A program made the position numbers and the translations under genes. The notes below the pieces were generated by a model. It ran no database searches and was not told where the DNA came from. It saw only the letters and a list, made by a program, of their open reading frames with translations. A DNA stretch of 46,760 nucleotides from JAEUOS01 sp964470865. Lineage in GTDB: Bacteria; Pseudomonadota; Gammaproteobacteria; Burkholderiales; JAEUOS01. Of the stretch, positions 1-7,800 are shown one piece after another (within the stretch, counting starts at the first letter, position 1; the number at the start of each line of letters is the position of its first letter). The DNA is taken from NCBI GenBank assembly GCA_964470865.1, contig CAYYFR010000022.1:1-46760 (forward strand), given 5' to 3'.

Positions 1-663
1 GCGCGGCTTGCGACGCACATACAGCGCGCCGATGCCCTTCGGACCATAGGTCTTGTGCGCGCACATCGACATCAGGTCGATCTTGAGCGTACTCAGATCA
101 ATCGCCACCTTGCCGGTTGCCTGCGCGGCATCGACATGGAAGATGATGCCCTTGGCCCGGCAAATCTCGCCTATCTCGGCAATCGGCTGGATCACCCCGA
201 TCTCGTTATTCACGAACATGATCGAAACCAGGATCGTGTCAGGGCGAACCGCAGCCTTGAACTTTTCGAGATCGAGCAAACCGTTGGGCTCGGGATCAAG
301 ATAGGTGACATCGAAGCCCTGGCGCTCGAGCTCGCGACAGGTGTCGAGCACAGCCTTGTGCTCGATGCTCATGGTGATGATGTGCTTGCCCTTGCCCTTG
401 TAAAAATGCGCCGCGCCCTTGATCGCCAGGTTGTTTGACTCGGTCGCACCGGAGGTCCAGACAATCTCCTTGGCGTCGGCGCCAATCAGCCTGGCCACGT
501 TTTCGCGCGCTTCCTCGACCGCCGCTTCAGCGGTCCAGCCATAGGCGTGCGAGCGCGAAGCGGGATTGCCGTATTCCTCGGTCAAGAACGTGACCATGCG
601 CTTGGCCACGCGCGGATCGACCGGCGTGGTCGCTGAGTAGTCGAGGTAAATCGGGAATTTCAT
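1..663 (-). CDS. iscS: Cysteine desulfurase IscS (3' end outside window)
   Basis: PLP-dependent cysteine desulfurase that removes sulfur from cysteine and passes it to the IscU scaffold for Fe-S cluster assembly, and to tRNA thiolation. Reading from the ATG at 663, the first ~221 residues are visible. The start MKFPIYLDYSATTPVDPRV and the aldehyde-binding stretch HVDAAQATGKV are typical of IscS. The PLP lysine lies in MCAHKTYGPKG near the window edge. The C-terminal part with the catalytic cysteine loop lies beyond position 1. It sits 21 bp downstream of iscR on the same strand, the usual iscR-iscS order, so IscR autoregulation should control it. The family assignment is secure; completeness cannot be judged. 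Confidence 0.96.
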   Translation of the reverse strand, partial: MKFPIYLDYSATTPVDPRVAKRMVTFLTEEYGNPASRSHAYGWTAEAAVEEARENVARLIGADAKEIVWTSGATESNNLAIKGAAHFYKGKGKHIITMSIEHKAVLDTCRELERQGFDVTYLDPEPNGLLDLEKFKAAVRPDTILVSIMFVNNEIGVIQPIAEIGEICRAKGIIFHVDAAQATGKVAIDLSTLKIDLMSMCAHKTYGPKGIGALYVRRKPR

Positions 664-684
664 CTGAGTGAACCTTGATAAAAA

Positions 685-1218
685 TTACGCGGGAACCACC
701 ACGCGCGGCGCGGCGCGGCGCCGCTCAACGATCACTGTCTGTACCGGGCTCACACCGGCCGCAGCCTCACGCTCGCGCTGCTGGCGAATCAGATCAGCCA
801 GGCTCACGGATTCGAGGTAGTCGTGCATCTTGCGATTGAGGGTTGCCCACAGGTCGTGGGTCATGCATTGGCCCTTTGGGTTCCGGTCCTCGGCATTGCC
901 GCCGCCGATACGCCCGGTTTCGCGACAATCCTGGCGCCCACCGCACATGGTCGCATCGAGCGGTTCGTCCACCGCGGCGATCACGTCGGCGACCGTCACC
1001 CGCTCGAGCACGCGTGCCATGGTGTAACCGCCGCCCGGACCACGCACTGAATCGACAATCCCGTGGCGCCGCAGCTTGCCGAACAGTTGCTCCAGATACG
1101 AAAGCGAGATGCCCTGCCGCTCGCTGATCGCGGCCAGTGTCACCGGGCCGTTCGCATCGCGCTGCGCCAGATCGATCATCGCGGTGACAGCGAACCGTCC
1201 TTTAGTCGTCAGTCTCAT
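685..1218 (-). CDS. iscR: Fe-S cluster regulator IscR (Rrf2 family) with widened Cys spacing
   Basis: Rrf2-family winged-helix regulator that senses Fe-S status and represses the isc operon when holding a [2Fe-2S] cluster. The start is set at the ATG at 1218 because MRLTTKGRFAVTAMIDLA is the family N-terminus; an upstream in-frame extension reads through promoter elements. The 177-residue protein shows the wing/recognition segment SLSYLEQLFGKLRRHGIV and VRGPGGGYTMAR. The cluster ligand region reads CGGRQDC, then 19 residues, then CMTHDLW. Familiar IscR proteins have about five residues between the second and third cysteines, so there is an insertion of about 14. The C-terminus carries a basic tail ending VERRRAAPRVVVPA. 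It is followed by iscS. Confidence 0.95.
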   Translation of the reverse strand: MRLTTKGRFAVTAMIDLAQRDANGPVTLAAISERQGISLSYLEQLFGKLRRHGIVDSVRGPGGGYTMARVLERVTVADVIAAVDEPLDATMCGGRQDCRETGRIGGGNAEDRNPKGQCMTHDLWATLNRKMHDYLESVSLADLIRQQREREAAAGVSPVQTVIVERRRAAPRVVVPA

Positions 1219-1282
1219 GGAAATCAGCCTTTCACGAAAGTGTCGCCAGCGGCCGGGCAACTGCACCCTACGAAATCCGGGA

Positions 1283-1307
1283 GAAGCCGAGCGATTCACT
1301 CAAGTAT
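1283..1307 (-). promoter_or_regulatory. Second IscR type-1-like box, iscR promoter-proximal
   Basis: Read on the minus strand, this 25-bp site begins ATACTTGAGT, continues GAATCGCTCGGC and fits the type-1 IscR consensus (ATASYYGACT...AGTCRRSTAT) better in its first half than its second. It starts 29 bp, nearly three helical turns, downstream of the better box at 1312-1336. Its 5' part overlaps the predicted -10 hexamer, as expected for a repressor site. Binding is inferred from motif match only. Confidence 0.55.
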
Positions 1308-1332
1308 ACCGATTCCCGAACGATTTAGTCAA
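1303..1332 (-). promoter_or_regulatory. Sigma-70 promoter of iscR-iscS
   Basis: On the minus strand a TTGACT -35 element (1332-1327) and a TATACT -10 element (1308-1303) are separated by 18 bp, a near-consensus pair. It lies about 85 bp upstream of the iscR ATG. Both hexamers are embedded in IscR-type boxes, the arrangement expected for autorepression. Confidence 0.75.
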
Positions 1333-1336
1333 GTAT
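1312..1336 (-). promoter_or_regulatory. IscR type-1-like operator over the -35 element
   Basis: On the minus strand the 25-mer begins ATACTTGACTAAATC and ends GTTCGGGAAT. It matches the type-1 IscR consensus ATASYYGACTRwwwYAGTCRRSTAT with only a few mismatches, all in the second half. It covers the -35 hexamer of the iscR promoter, so bound holo-IscR should block polymerase. Confidence 0.7.
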
Positions 1337-1408
1337 ATTTTGCACCCGCTGGCAGACTCCCGGATTGGCTTGTCTACTGACTTTTCAACCGGTCTTCCGG
1401 CCCGCCGC

Positions 1409-1508
1409 NNNNNNNNNNNNNNNNNNNNNNNNNNNNNNNNNNNNNNNNNNNNNNNNNNNNNNNNNNNNNNNNNNNNNNNNNNNNNNNNNNNNNNNNNNNN
1501 NNNNNNNN
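1409..1508. other. Assembly gap of exactly 100 N
   Basis: An uninterrupted run of N from 1409 to 1508. Exactly 100 N is the usual placeholder for a gap of unknown size, so the true distance between iscR and the monooxygenase is unknown. The gap removes the 3' end of the FAD monooxygenase gene and possibly further genes. Confidence 0.99.
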
Positions 1509-2692
1509 GCGGCTTCACGCAGACCGGCGATCATCGAATTTTTCAACAGGAACTCGCGCGTTGCATGCGCATCGGCCAGCATGGTTCGCATCTCGCCCAG
1601 ACGCCGCTCGCGCGCCGCGCCGCCCTTTTCGGACAGGTCTTCGCGGTTGCGAATGGTCTGCGCCTGCACGTACTTGTAGCACACGGTGCGGCGCTGCCGC
1701 TCATACCGGTCAAGCTGCGCAGCGTCGGCCCCGCCAATCACCGCCAGCAGCTTCTCGACCAGGTTTAGCACATCATGCAAGCCGCCGTTCATCCCCATGC
1801 CGCCCAATGGATTGTTGATGTGCGCGGCATCGCCCGCCAGGAAAACATTGCCGTCGCGATAACTCCTGGCCACCCGCTGATGCACCCGGTAGATGGTGCG
1901 ATGGCGGACCGGGTAGTCGCCATCCTTGGCCGCGATGCGCTGCAACGCGGCCTGGGTATGTGCGTCCGACACGATCACCTCATCCGCCACGGTTTCCGCA
2001 ACCGGAATGAGCACGCGCCACAACTCGGGCACCCGCAAAAGCACGAACCATTGGTCGGGGTCGGCCACGTAGTTGACGTTGCACAGATTGTCGAAACTGT
2101 CTTCGAGCGGGTGCGGCGTGGTGACACAGTAAAACTTTTCCGGAAATGTCAGCCCCTCGAACTCGATGTTCAGCCATTTTCGGATGATCGAATTGGCACC
2201 ATCGCAGGCGATCAGGTAACGCCCGCGATGGTGACGAATCGCAAGCGGCGTCTCGGTTGCCAGGCGCACGCCTGCGGCATCCTGTGCGACGTGCACCACT
2301 TTTTGGTTGAAGCAAAGTTCGACGTTGGGCATGGCGGTGAGCAATTCGCCGACATGCTGCATCATTTTCCATTGCTCGCACTGCAGGCGGTAGGGATTGC
2401 GCACCGCGCCCGCCAACAGCCCGAGATCGAAGGCAAAGATCTCGCCGGTGGGACGATCGCGATGCTGAAACACCGGGGATTTCAGGCCACGTGGCAGCAA
2501 CCATTCGAGCAGCCCCAGGTCTTCGAGCATGTCGAGCGTCGGCGGGTGAAAGGTCGATGCGCGCAGGTCTTCGGCGGGCGCCGAAAGGCCTTCGATCACC
2601 GTCACGGGCACGCCTTGCCGGGCCAGCCACAGGGCGCCGATCAATCCAACCGGGCCTGCACCGGCAATCAACACCCGCTCTGCGTCATGCAT
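1509..2692 (-). CDS. FAD-dependent aromatic-ring monooxygenase (3' end lost in gap)
   Basis: Class A flavoprotein monooxygenase of the PheA/TfdB/MhpA/UbiH superfamily, which uses NAD(P)H and O2 to hydroxylate aromatic substrates. The start is the ATG at 2692, giving MHDAERVLIAGAGPVGLI with the GxGxxG FAD-binding fold right at the N-terminus. About 394 residues are visible before the N run. The DG motif (ACDGANSIIRKWL, mid-protein) and the GD motif (FLAGDAAHINNPLGGMGMN) are intact, so the flavin site looks functional. The substrate is not evident. Shorter family members end near here, so little may be missing. It is divergent from the PEP-mutase-family gene, with 264 bp between starts. Confidence 0.85.
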
Positions 2693-2956
2693 CCAAGACT
2701 CCCGTGGAATCGCACGCAATGCCGGCTCACCGCTGAACCCGAGCACGTCGCCCGCGTCAAATTGTACACAGCGCTCGTCGCCCACCGATAACGAGCTCGG
2801 TGGCTCAAACTATTTTTTTATACAAAACAGTCGCTTACCGGGCGCCGCTTGGCGGCTGATTTACAGCAGGCGGGTGGATGTGCACAATGGGAAGGACCGG
2901 CTTGGCGCTCCCGTCCGGTCCACCGAGTGTCGGTCCACTTCAGGCAGCCCAACTCA

Positions 2957-3850
2957 ATGAACGATTTCAAGCAACGCCGCGCGTCGCTCGCCGGAAAACT
3001 GCATGCGCGTGGTGCGTTTATCGCCGCCCCCGGCGTCTACGACATGGTGTCGGCGCGCGTCGCCGAGCGCTTCGCTTTCGATGCCTTGTACATGACCGGC
3101 TTCGGCGTGGTGGCCTCGGCCTATGGTCTGCCTGACGCCGGCCTTGCCACCTACACCGACATGGTGGCGATCGTCGAGCGCATCTGCGACAACATCACCA
3201 AACCAATCATCTGCGATGGCGACACCGGCTACGGCGGGTTGCTCAACGTGCGCCATGCGGTGCGCGGCTACGAGCGTGCCGGTGCCTCCGGAATCCAGCT
3301 GGAGGACCAGGAGTTTCCCAAGAAATGCGGCCATACGCTGGGCCGCCGGGTGATTCCGATGGCCGACATGGTGGCCAAGATTCGCGTCGCGGCCGACGCG
3401 CGCGAGGACACGAATTTCCAGATCGTGGCACGCACCGATGCGCGCACCACGCTCGGGCTCGAAGAGGCGCTTGCGCGCGCCGAGGCCTATGCCAAGGCCG
3501 GAGCCGACGTGCTGTTTGTCGAATCACCCGAATCGGAAGACGAAATGGCGTTGACCTGCAAGCGCCTGACCGAATCCTGCGGCAAGCCGCTCCTGATCAA
3601 TTGCGTCGAATCCGGCCGCACGCCGGTGCTGCCGCGCGCGCGCCTGCGGGAGCTTGGCTTCGGCCTGGCCATCTATCCGGCCACCGGTCTGATGGCCGCG
3701 GTGCATGCGCTGCAAAAAACCTATGCTTCGCTGCTGCCGGAGCGTGACGGCGTAAGCCTGGACGCGCCGCTGATCGAGTTCAAGGACTTGACTGGCCTGA
3801 TGAATTTCGACGACGTCTATCGCTTTGAAGCGAAGTATCGCGAACTCTAG
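2957..3850 (+). CDS. Isocitrate lyase/PEP mutase superfamily enzyme
   Basis: A 297-residue TIM-barrel enzyme of the PEP mutase/isocitrate lyase superfamily, which makes or breaks C-C or C-P bonds next to a 2-oxo acid with Mg2+ (methylisocitrate lyase, 2,3-dimethylmalate lyase, oxaloacetate hydrolase and others). The start MNDFKQRRASLAGKL at 2957 matches the family; a longer in-frame reading upstream has no family features. Seen: the Mg-binding stretch CDGDTGYGG, QLEDQEFPKKCGH with the lyase-type catalytic cysteine in KKCGH, and VARTDAR. The cysteine argues for a lyase rather than a true phosphonomutase. An isochorismatase-fold hydrolase follows 12 bp downstream, so the pair probably acts in one catabolic route. 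The exact substrate cannot be read from sequence. Confidence 0.88.
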   Translation: MNDFKQRRASLAGKLHARGAFIAAPGVYDMVSARVAERFAFDALYMTGFGVVASAYGLPDAGLATYTDMVAIVERICDNITKPIICDGDTGYGGLLNVRHAVRGYERAGASGIQLEDQEFPKKCGHTLGRRVIPMADMVAKIRVAADAREDTNFQIVARTDARTTLGLEEALARAEAYAKAGADVLFVESPESEDEMALTCKRLTESCGKPLLINCVESGRTPVLPRARLRELGFGLAIYPATGLMAAVHALQKTYASLLPERDGVSLDAPLIEFKDLTGLMNFDDVYRFEAKYREL

Positions 3851-3862
3851 AAAAGGCAGGCC

Positions 3863-4510
3863 ATGACCCAAAGCGAAAAAGCCGATCTGGGCGCCGACTA
3901 CAAGGAGGCAGGGTTCGGCGGCAAGCTTGCCTTCGGCCGCCGCCCGGCCCTGGTGATTGTCGATTTCGTACGCGCCTACATCGAAAAGGGCTCGCCGCTC
4001 TATGCCGGTTGCGAAAGCGCGTTCGAATCGGCCAAGCGGGTACTGACGGCGGCACGCGCAGCCGGCATTCCGGTGATTTTCACCGGCGTCGAATACGAAC
4101 CGGGCGGCATCAATGGCGGGGTCTTTTACCGCAAGGTCGGCGCGCTGAAGGTATTCGACCGCGGTTCGCGCCTGGCTGAATACTGCAACGGACTTGAGCC
4201 ACGACCGGGCGAATGGCTGCTGCTCAAACAATACGCCTCAGCCTTTTTCGGCACCACCCTGGCGCCAACCCTGACCGCACAGGGAATCGATACGGTCATC
4301 ATTACCGGCGTGTCGACCAGCGGTTGTGTGCGCGCCACCGCGCTGGACGCCTGCCAGTACGGTTTCATTCCGTTCGTGGTGCGCGACGCCGTCGGCGACC
4401 GCGATCCGCGTCCGCATGAGGCCAACCTGTTCGACCTGCAAGCCAAATACGCGGAAGTGGTGAGCGAAGCCGACATCGTCTCCCGCCTGCAACGCTTGTC
4501 TGGCACATGA
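3863..4510 (+). CDS. Isochorismatase-fold cysteine hydrolase (N-carbamoylsarcosine/maleamate amidase-like)
   Basis: A 215-residue cysteine hydrolase of the isochorismatase superfamily that cleaves amide bonds. The catalytic Asp is in VIVDFVRAY, the Lys in LLKQYASAFFGTTL, and the nucleophile Cys in GVSTSGCVRATALDA, giving a complete Asp-Lys-Cys triad. The VDFVRAY and QYASAFFGT wording resembles N-carbamoylsarcosine amidase and maleamate amidase (NicF) branches; this is a subfamily impression, not proof. It lies 12 bp behind the lyase-family gene. Its TGA stop lies inside ATGA, whose ATG begins the 28-codon cassette leading to nnr. Confidence 0.88.
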   Translation: MTQSEKADLGADYKEAGFGGKLAFGRRPALVIVDFVRAYIEKGSPLYAGCESAFESAKRVLTAARAAGIPVIFTGVEYEPGGINGGVFYRKVGALKVFDRGSRLAEYCNGLEPRPGEWLLLKQYASAFFGTTLAPTLTAQGIDTVIITGVSTSGCVRATALDACQYGFIPFVVRDAVGDRDPRPHEANLFDLQAKYAEVVSEADIVSRLQRLSGT

Positions 4511-4593
4511 GCACTCCTGCCCGGCCACCCGAAGGGAACGCTCATCCTCCCTCGGGGCGGATTTCGCGCAGTGGCCGGAGGGCTGTGCATTGA
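4507..4593 (+). repeat. Coupling cassette copy 1: 87-bp repeat containing a 28-codon ORF
   Basis: This exactly 87-bp unit starts with ATGA (ATG of the small ORF, TGA of the amidase) and ends with TTGA (TTG start of nnr, TGA of the small ORF). The encoded peptide begins MSTPARPPEGNAHPPSG and contains RSGRRAV. It aligns without gaps to the unit at 8502-8588, about 61 of 87 bases identical. The best conserved block is GAAGGGARCGCTCATCCTC. GGAGGG at 4577-4582 sits 7 nt before the TTG and is the likely ribosome site for nnr. GGCCAC (4523-4528) can pair with GTGGCC (4571-4576), and GCCC (4519-4522) with GGGC (4580-4583), partly hiding that site. It may be a translated micro-ORF, a structured RNA or a dispersed REP-like repeat. 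Confidence 0.7.
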
Positions 4594-6086
4594 GGCTGCT
4601 GCTGCGAACGGCCGCGATTCGCGCGATCGAAGAGGCCGCGCTCGCCACCGGCCAGCCGCTGATGGCGCGCGCCGGACTGGCGGCGGCCTGTGTGGCGCGC
4701 GACATGCTGGCCGATGCCAGGCGGCAACCTGCGCGCGTGCTGGTGTTGGCCGGCCCCGGCAACAACGGTGGCGATGGCTATGTGGCCGCCAGCCACCTCG
4801 CGCAGTGGGGCTTCGACCTGACCGTCTGTTGCATCGCCGATCCGGCAGGCCTGCCGTTGGACGCGCGCGTGGCCGCCGCGGCCTGGCATGCCGGCGGCGG
4901 TACGAGCACCCCTGATTTGCCGGCACCCGACGAATTCGATCTGGTGATCGACGCCTTGTTCGGCATTGGCATGACGCGGCCGCTGGAAGCGCCCTATTCA
5001 GGCTGGGTTGGCACAGTCAATGCGGCCGCAGTACCGGTGCTGGCGCTGGATCTGCCCTCTGGCCTGGACGCCGATACCGGCCGCGTGCATGGCATCGCAA
5101 TGCGGGCGACGCGCACGCTTACCTTCATCGCCGACAAGCCGGGCCTCCATACCCACCACGGCGTCGATTGCGCCGGTCATGTGACGCTGGCAACGCTGGA
5201 CCTGCGGTCGACGCCAGCGCCGACCGCGGATGCCGGCGCCCTGCTTGCGCCCGCGGCTTTTCAGACTGCGCTGGCACCCCGGCTGCGCAACAGCCACAAG
5301 GGCTCCTACGGCAACCTCGGCATCATCGGCGGCGCCGCCGGCATGGCCGGTGCCGCGCTGCTGGCCGCACGCGCCGCCTTGAAGTTGGGCGCCGGGCGGG
5401 TGCTGGTGGGCATGCTCGACGCTGGCCTGGCGGTCGACCCGCTGCAACCCGAACTGATGCTGCGCGGCGCCGACCAGGTGCTGGGCAATGCACTGGATGC
5501 GGCCGTGGTCGGCCCCGGCCTGGGCCAAAGCGATGCCGCGCGTGCCCTGCTGGCACGCGCCGCCTTGCTCGAATGCCCGCTGGTGCTGGATGCCGACGCC
5601 CTTAACCTGCTGGCGCAGCATGCCAAGCTCGCGGCGGCGACCACGCGTCGCAAAGAGCCAACACTGCTCACACCACACCCGCTCGAAGCGGCGCGCCTCC
5701 TGGGTCAATCCATTGAGGCAGTTCAAGCCGATCGCATCGTGGCGGCCAGCGCGCTGGCGCGGCTATACCATGGCTGGGTCGTGCTCAAAGGCGCCGGCAG
5801 CGTGATCGCCGCACCCGACGGGCAATGGTGGATCAATCCGACCGGCAATCCCGGCATGGCCACTGGCGGCATGGGTGATGTGCTGGCCGGCCTAATCGGC
5901 GCGCTGGCGGCACAGGGCATGGCGCCGCTGGCGGCACTGCAATGCGCGGTCTACCTGCATGGTGCGGCCGCCGACGCGCTGGTGGCCGACGGCATCGGCC
6001 CCGCCGGCTTGACCGCCGGGGAAACCATCGACCGCGCGCGGCTGTTGTTCAATCGCTGGGCCGCCCTTGGGGCAAGCGAGATCTGA
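4590..6086 (+). CDS. nnr: Bifunctional NAD(P)HX epimerase/ADP-dependent dehydratase Nnr
   Basis: A metabolite-repair enzyme of 498 residues that rescues damaged NAD(P)H hydrates. The N-terminal YjeF_N domain (about 1-215) interconverts R- and S-NAD(P)HX, and the C-terminal carbohydrate-kinase-like domain (about 230-490) dehydrates S-NAD(P)HX with ADP. Seen: LAGPGNNGGDGYVAA in the epimerase domain; HKGSYGNLGIIGGAAGMAGA, TPHPLEAARLLG and NPGMATGGMGDVLAGLIGAL in the dehydratase domain. The start is the TTG at 4590, because MRLLLRTAAIRAIEEAAL fits the family and GGAGGG lies 7 nt upstream. It is a fused form; some bacteria have separate proteins. A MITE-like repeat begins immediately after the stop. 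Confidence 0.95.
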   Translation: MRLLLRTAAIRAIEEAALATGQPLMARAGLAAACVARDMLADARRQPARVLVLAGPGNNGGDGYVAASHLAQWGFDLTVCCIADPAGLPLDARVAAAAWHAGGGTSTPDLPAPDEFDLVIDALFGIGMTRPLEAPYSGWVGTVNAAAVPVLALDLPSGLDADTGRVHGIAMRATRTLTFIADKPGLHTHHGVDCAGHVTLATLDLRSTPAPTADAGALLAPAAFQTALAPRLRNSHKGSYGNLGIIGGAAGMAGAALLAARAALKLGAGRVLVGMLDAGLAVDPLQPELMLRGADQVLGNALDAAVVGPGLGQSDAARALLARAALLECPLVLDADALNLLAQHAKLAAATTRRKEPTLLTPHPLEAARLLGQSIEAVQADRIVAASALARLYHGWVVLKGAGSVIAAPDGQWWINPTGNPGMATGGMGDVLAGLIGALAAQGMAPLAALQCAVYLHGAAADALVADGIGPAGLTAGETIDRARLLFNRWAALGASEI

Positions 6087-6195
6087 GGAAACACTGAACC
6101 AGTCCGCAGGTCGAGAAAGTCGCTCTTGCAAGATGTTGAATCGAAAAGGTTCTTCGTTCGAGAGTCCGAATTCTCGGGACTTGTTCAGCGTTTTC
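6087..6195. mobile_element. MITE-like element, copy A (109 bp)
   Basis: A non-coding element bounded by imperfect terminal inverted repeats: GGAAACACTGAACCAGTCC at 6087-6105 and GGACTTGTTCAGCGTTTTC at 6177-6195, 16 of 19 positions complementary. An internal hairpin CGAGA...TCTCG lies just before the right end. It aligns along its full length with 34698-34805, roughly 80 percent identical, with GAGAAAGTCGCTCT and GGGACTTGTTCAGCGTTTTC invariant. It starts directly after the nnr stop and lies between convergent genes, so it may also act as a transcript end. No transposase is present, and I cannot see a clear target duplication. Confidence 0.75.
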
Positions 6196-6218
6196 GCAAG
6201 CAGCACGCACATGGCGAC

Positions 6219-7712
6219 TCACGCCGCGCGACGCCTTGGTTCAGGGTAGGGATACAACATGTTGAGCGCCTGCGACATGCCGCCCTGCTGCACTAAGCGC
6301 ACATGTTCGCGTCGAAATTCACGCGCATGCGTAAGTCCGCATGAATGCGCGATCATGTCGATATCCTTGTTCATGTTGATGCAGTAGTTGGCCACCCGCA
6401 CAAACTTCTCCTCGACCACCAGCCCGCGTTGCAGGCGCGCATTGTGGGTGCTGATGCCGGTCGGGCAGGTGTTCTGATGGCAGCGCAGCGCCTGGATGCA
6501 GCCCAGCGAAAACATGAAGCCGCGCGCGGAGTTGATGAAATCCGCACCCGCGCACAGGGCCCAGGCGGCGCGCGCCGAGGTGACGATCTTGCCCGAGGCC
6601 ACCAGGCGCACGCGGTCCTTGAGGCCGGACTGCAGAAGTGAATCCGCGACCCTCGGCAAGGCCTCGTCGATCGACAACCCGACATGGTCGGCCAGCGCCT
6701 GCGGTGCCGCACCGGTACCGCCTTCGCCGCCGTCGATTACCAGAAAATCCGGCGCCAGATCGAGGCCGCGCCGGTTGATCGCATCGCACAGGTCGTTGAC
6801 GAAACGCCAGCCGCCGATCGCCGTCTTCACGCCGACCGGCTTGCCGGTGACCGCACGGATATGCGCGATCTTGTCCAGCAACTGGTCGACATTGGCAATG
6901 TCGTGATGGCGATTCGGGCTGATGGAATCCTCACCTTGCGGAATGCCGCGCACCTGCGCGATGATCGAGGTGACCTTGGCACCTGGCAGGACGCCGCCCT
7001 TGCCGGGTTTGGCACCCTGCGAGAGCTTGATCTCGAAGGCGCGCACCTGGTCATGCGCAGCCATTTCCCGCAACTTTGCGTCGGACAGGTTGCCTGCGGC
7101 ATCGCGCACGCCATACTTGGCGGTGCCGATCTGCATGATCACATCGCAGCCGCCTTCGAGGTGAAACGGCGACAAGCCGCCCTCGCCGGTATCCATCCAG
7201 CAACCGGCTTTATGGGCGCCGCGCGAAAGCGCCTGCACCGCCGGCGCCGAGATCGCGCCGAAGCTCATGCCGCTGATGTTGAAAATCGATTGCGCCTGGT
7301 AGGGTTTGGCGGCATATCCGCCGCCGATGATCAGGGGTGGCGTCGGCAGCCGCTCTTCCTCGAGCACCGGGAAGCCCGCATTGACGAAAATCAGCGCGCC
7401 GGGCGTGTGCAGGTCATAGGTGGAGCCGAAGCCGACGATCCCGCCTTCATTCTTGGCCAGCCGGTAGATCCACGAACGGGTGGCGCGGTTGAAGGGCATC
7501 TCGTCGCGATCGCCCATGAAGAAATACTGGCGAAAGTATTCGCCCAATTCCTCGAAGTAGTAGCGCAGGTGGCCGACGATGGGAAAGTTGCGCAGGATCG
7601 TGTGCTGCTTCTGCGTGACATCGCGGATGAACAGGTAAACCAGGCCCACGATCACGGCGAACGCGATGATCGTCCCCAGGCCATAGGTCACAACCATCAC
7701 CATGTGTTCCAT
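6219..7712 (-). CDS. Membrane-anchored GltS-like FMN/Fe-S protein (FMN-binding glutamate synthase family)
   Basis: A 497-residue protein equivalent to the FMN synthase domain of glutamate synthase, without the glutaminase domain. The start is the ATG at 7712 (MEHMVMVVTYGLGTII), giving a single N-terminal transmembrane helix at about residues 8-28. Family marks: NISGMSFGAISAPAVQAL, GEGGLSPFHLEGG, KLSQGAKPGKGGVLPGAKV, VIDGGEGGTGAAP, and a 3Fe-4S motif CIQALRCHQNTCPTGI (C-x5-C-x4-C). It can be expected to bind FMN and a cluster, but whether it makes glutamate from 2-oxoglutarate or does another redox reaction is unknown. It is divergent from the HAD gene and convergent with nnr. Confidence 0.87.
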   Translation of the reverse strand: MEHMVMVVTYGLGTIIAFAVIVGLVYLFIRDVTQKQHTILRNFPIVGHLRYYFEELGEYFRQYFFMGDRDEMPFNRATRSWIYRLAKNEGGIVGFGSTYDLHTPGALIFVNAGFPVLEEERLPTPPLIIGGGYAAKPYQAQSIFNISGMSFGAISAPAVQALSRGAHKAGCWMDTGEGGLSPFHLEGGCDVIMQIGTAKYGVRDAAGNLSDAKLREMAAHDQVRAFEIKLSQGAKPGKGGVLPGAKVTSIIAQVRGIPQGEDSISPNRHHDIANVDQLLDKIAHIRAVTGKPVGVKTAIGGWRFVNDLCDAINRRGLDLAPDFLVIDGGEGGTGAAPQALADHVGLSIDEALPRVADSLLQSGLKDRVRLVASGKIVTSARAAWALCAGADFINSARGFMFSLGCIQALRCHQNTCPTGISTHNARLQRGLVVEEKFVRVANYCINMNKDIDMIAHSCGLTHAREFRREHVRLVQQGGMSQALNMLYPYPEPRRRAA

Positions 7713-7800
7713 TTTTTGCCCTTTTGTCCCGCACCACGCGCGGCCGGCCCGGGTTTGGCCCGGTGCTTCGTGCGCGGGCAATGTAACGCATAATTCCACC

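Noticed and set aside
3524..4231. Long minus-strand open frame opposite the lyase and amidase genes
   Set aside because: It runs antisense across two genes with full catalytic motifs; its translation has no family features and only reflects high GC.
2957..4510. Assigning the lyase-amidase pair plus the FAD monooxygenase to nicotinate degradation
   Set aside because: The family resemblances are suggestive, but no ring-opening dioxygenase, deformylase or hydroxylase subunits are present, so the pathway is not supported.
6684..7793. Plus-strand open frame of 369 codons opposite the GltS-like gene
   Set aside because: Entirely antisense to a protein with an intact FMN and Fe-S motif set; no ribosome site or recognisable domain.
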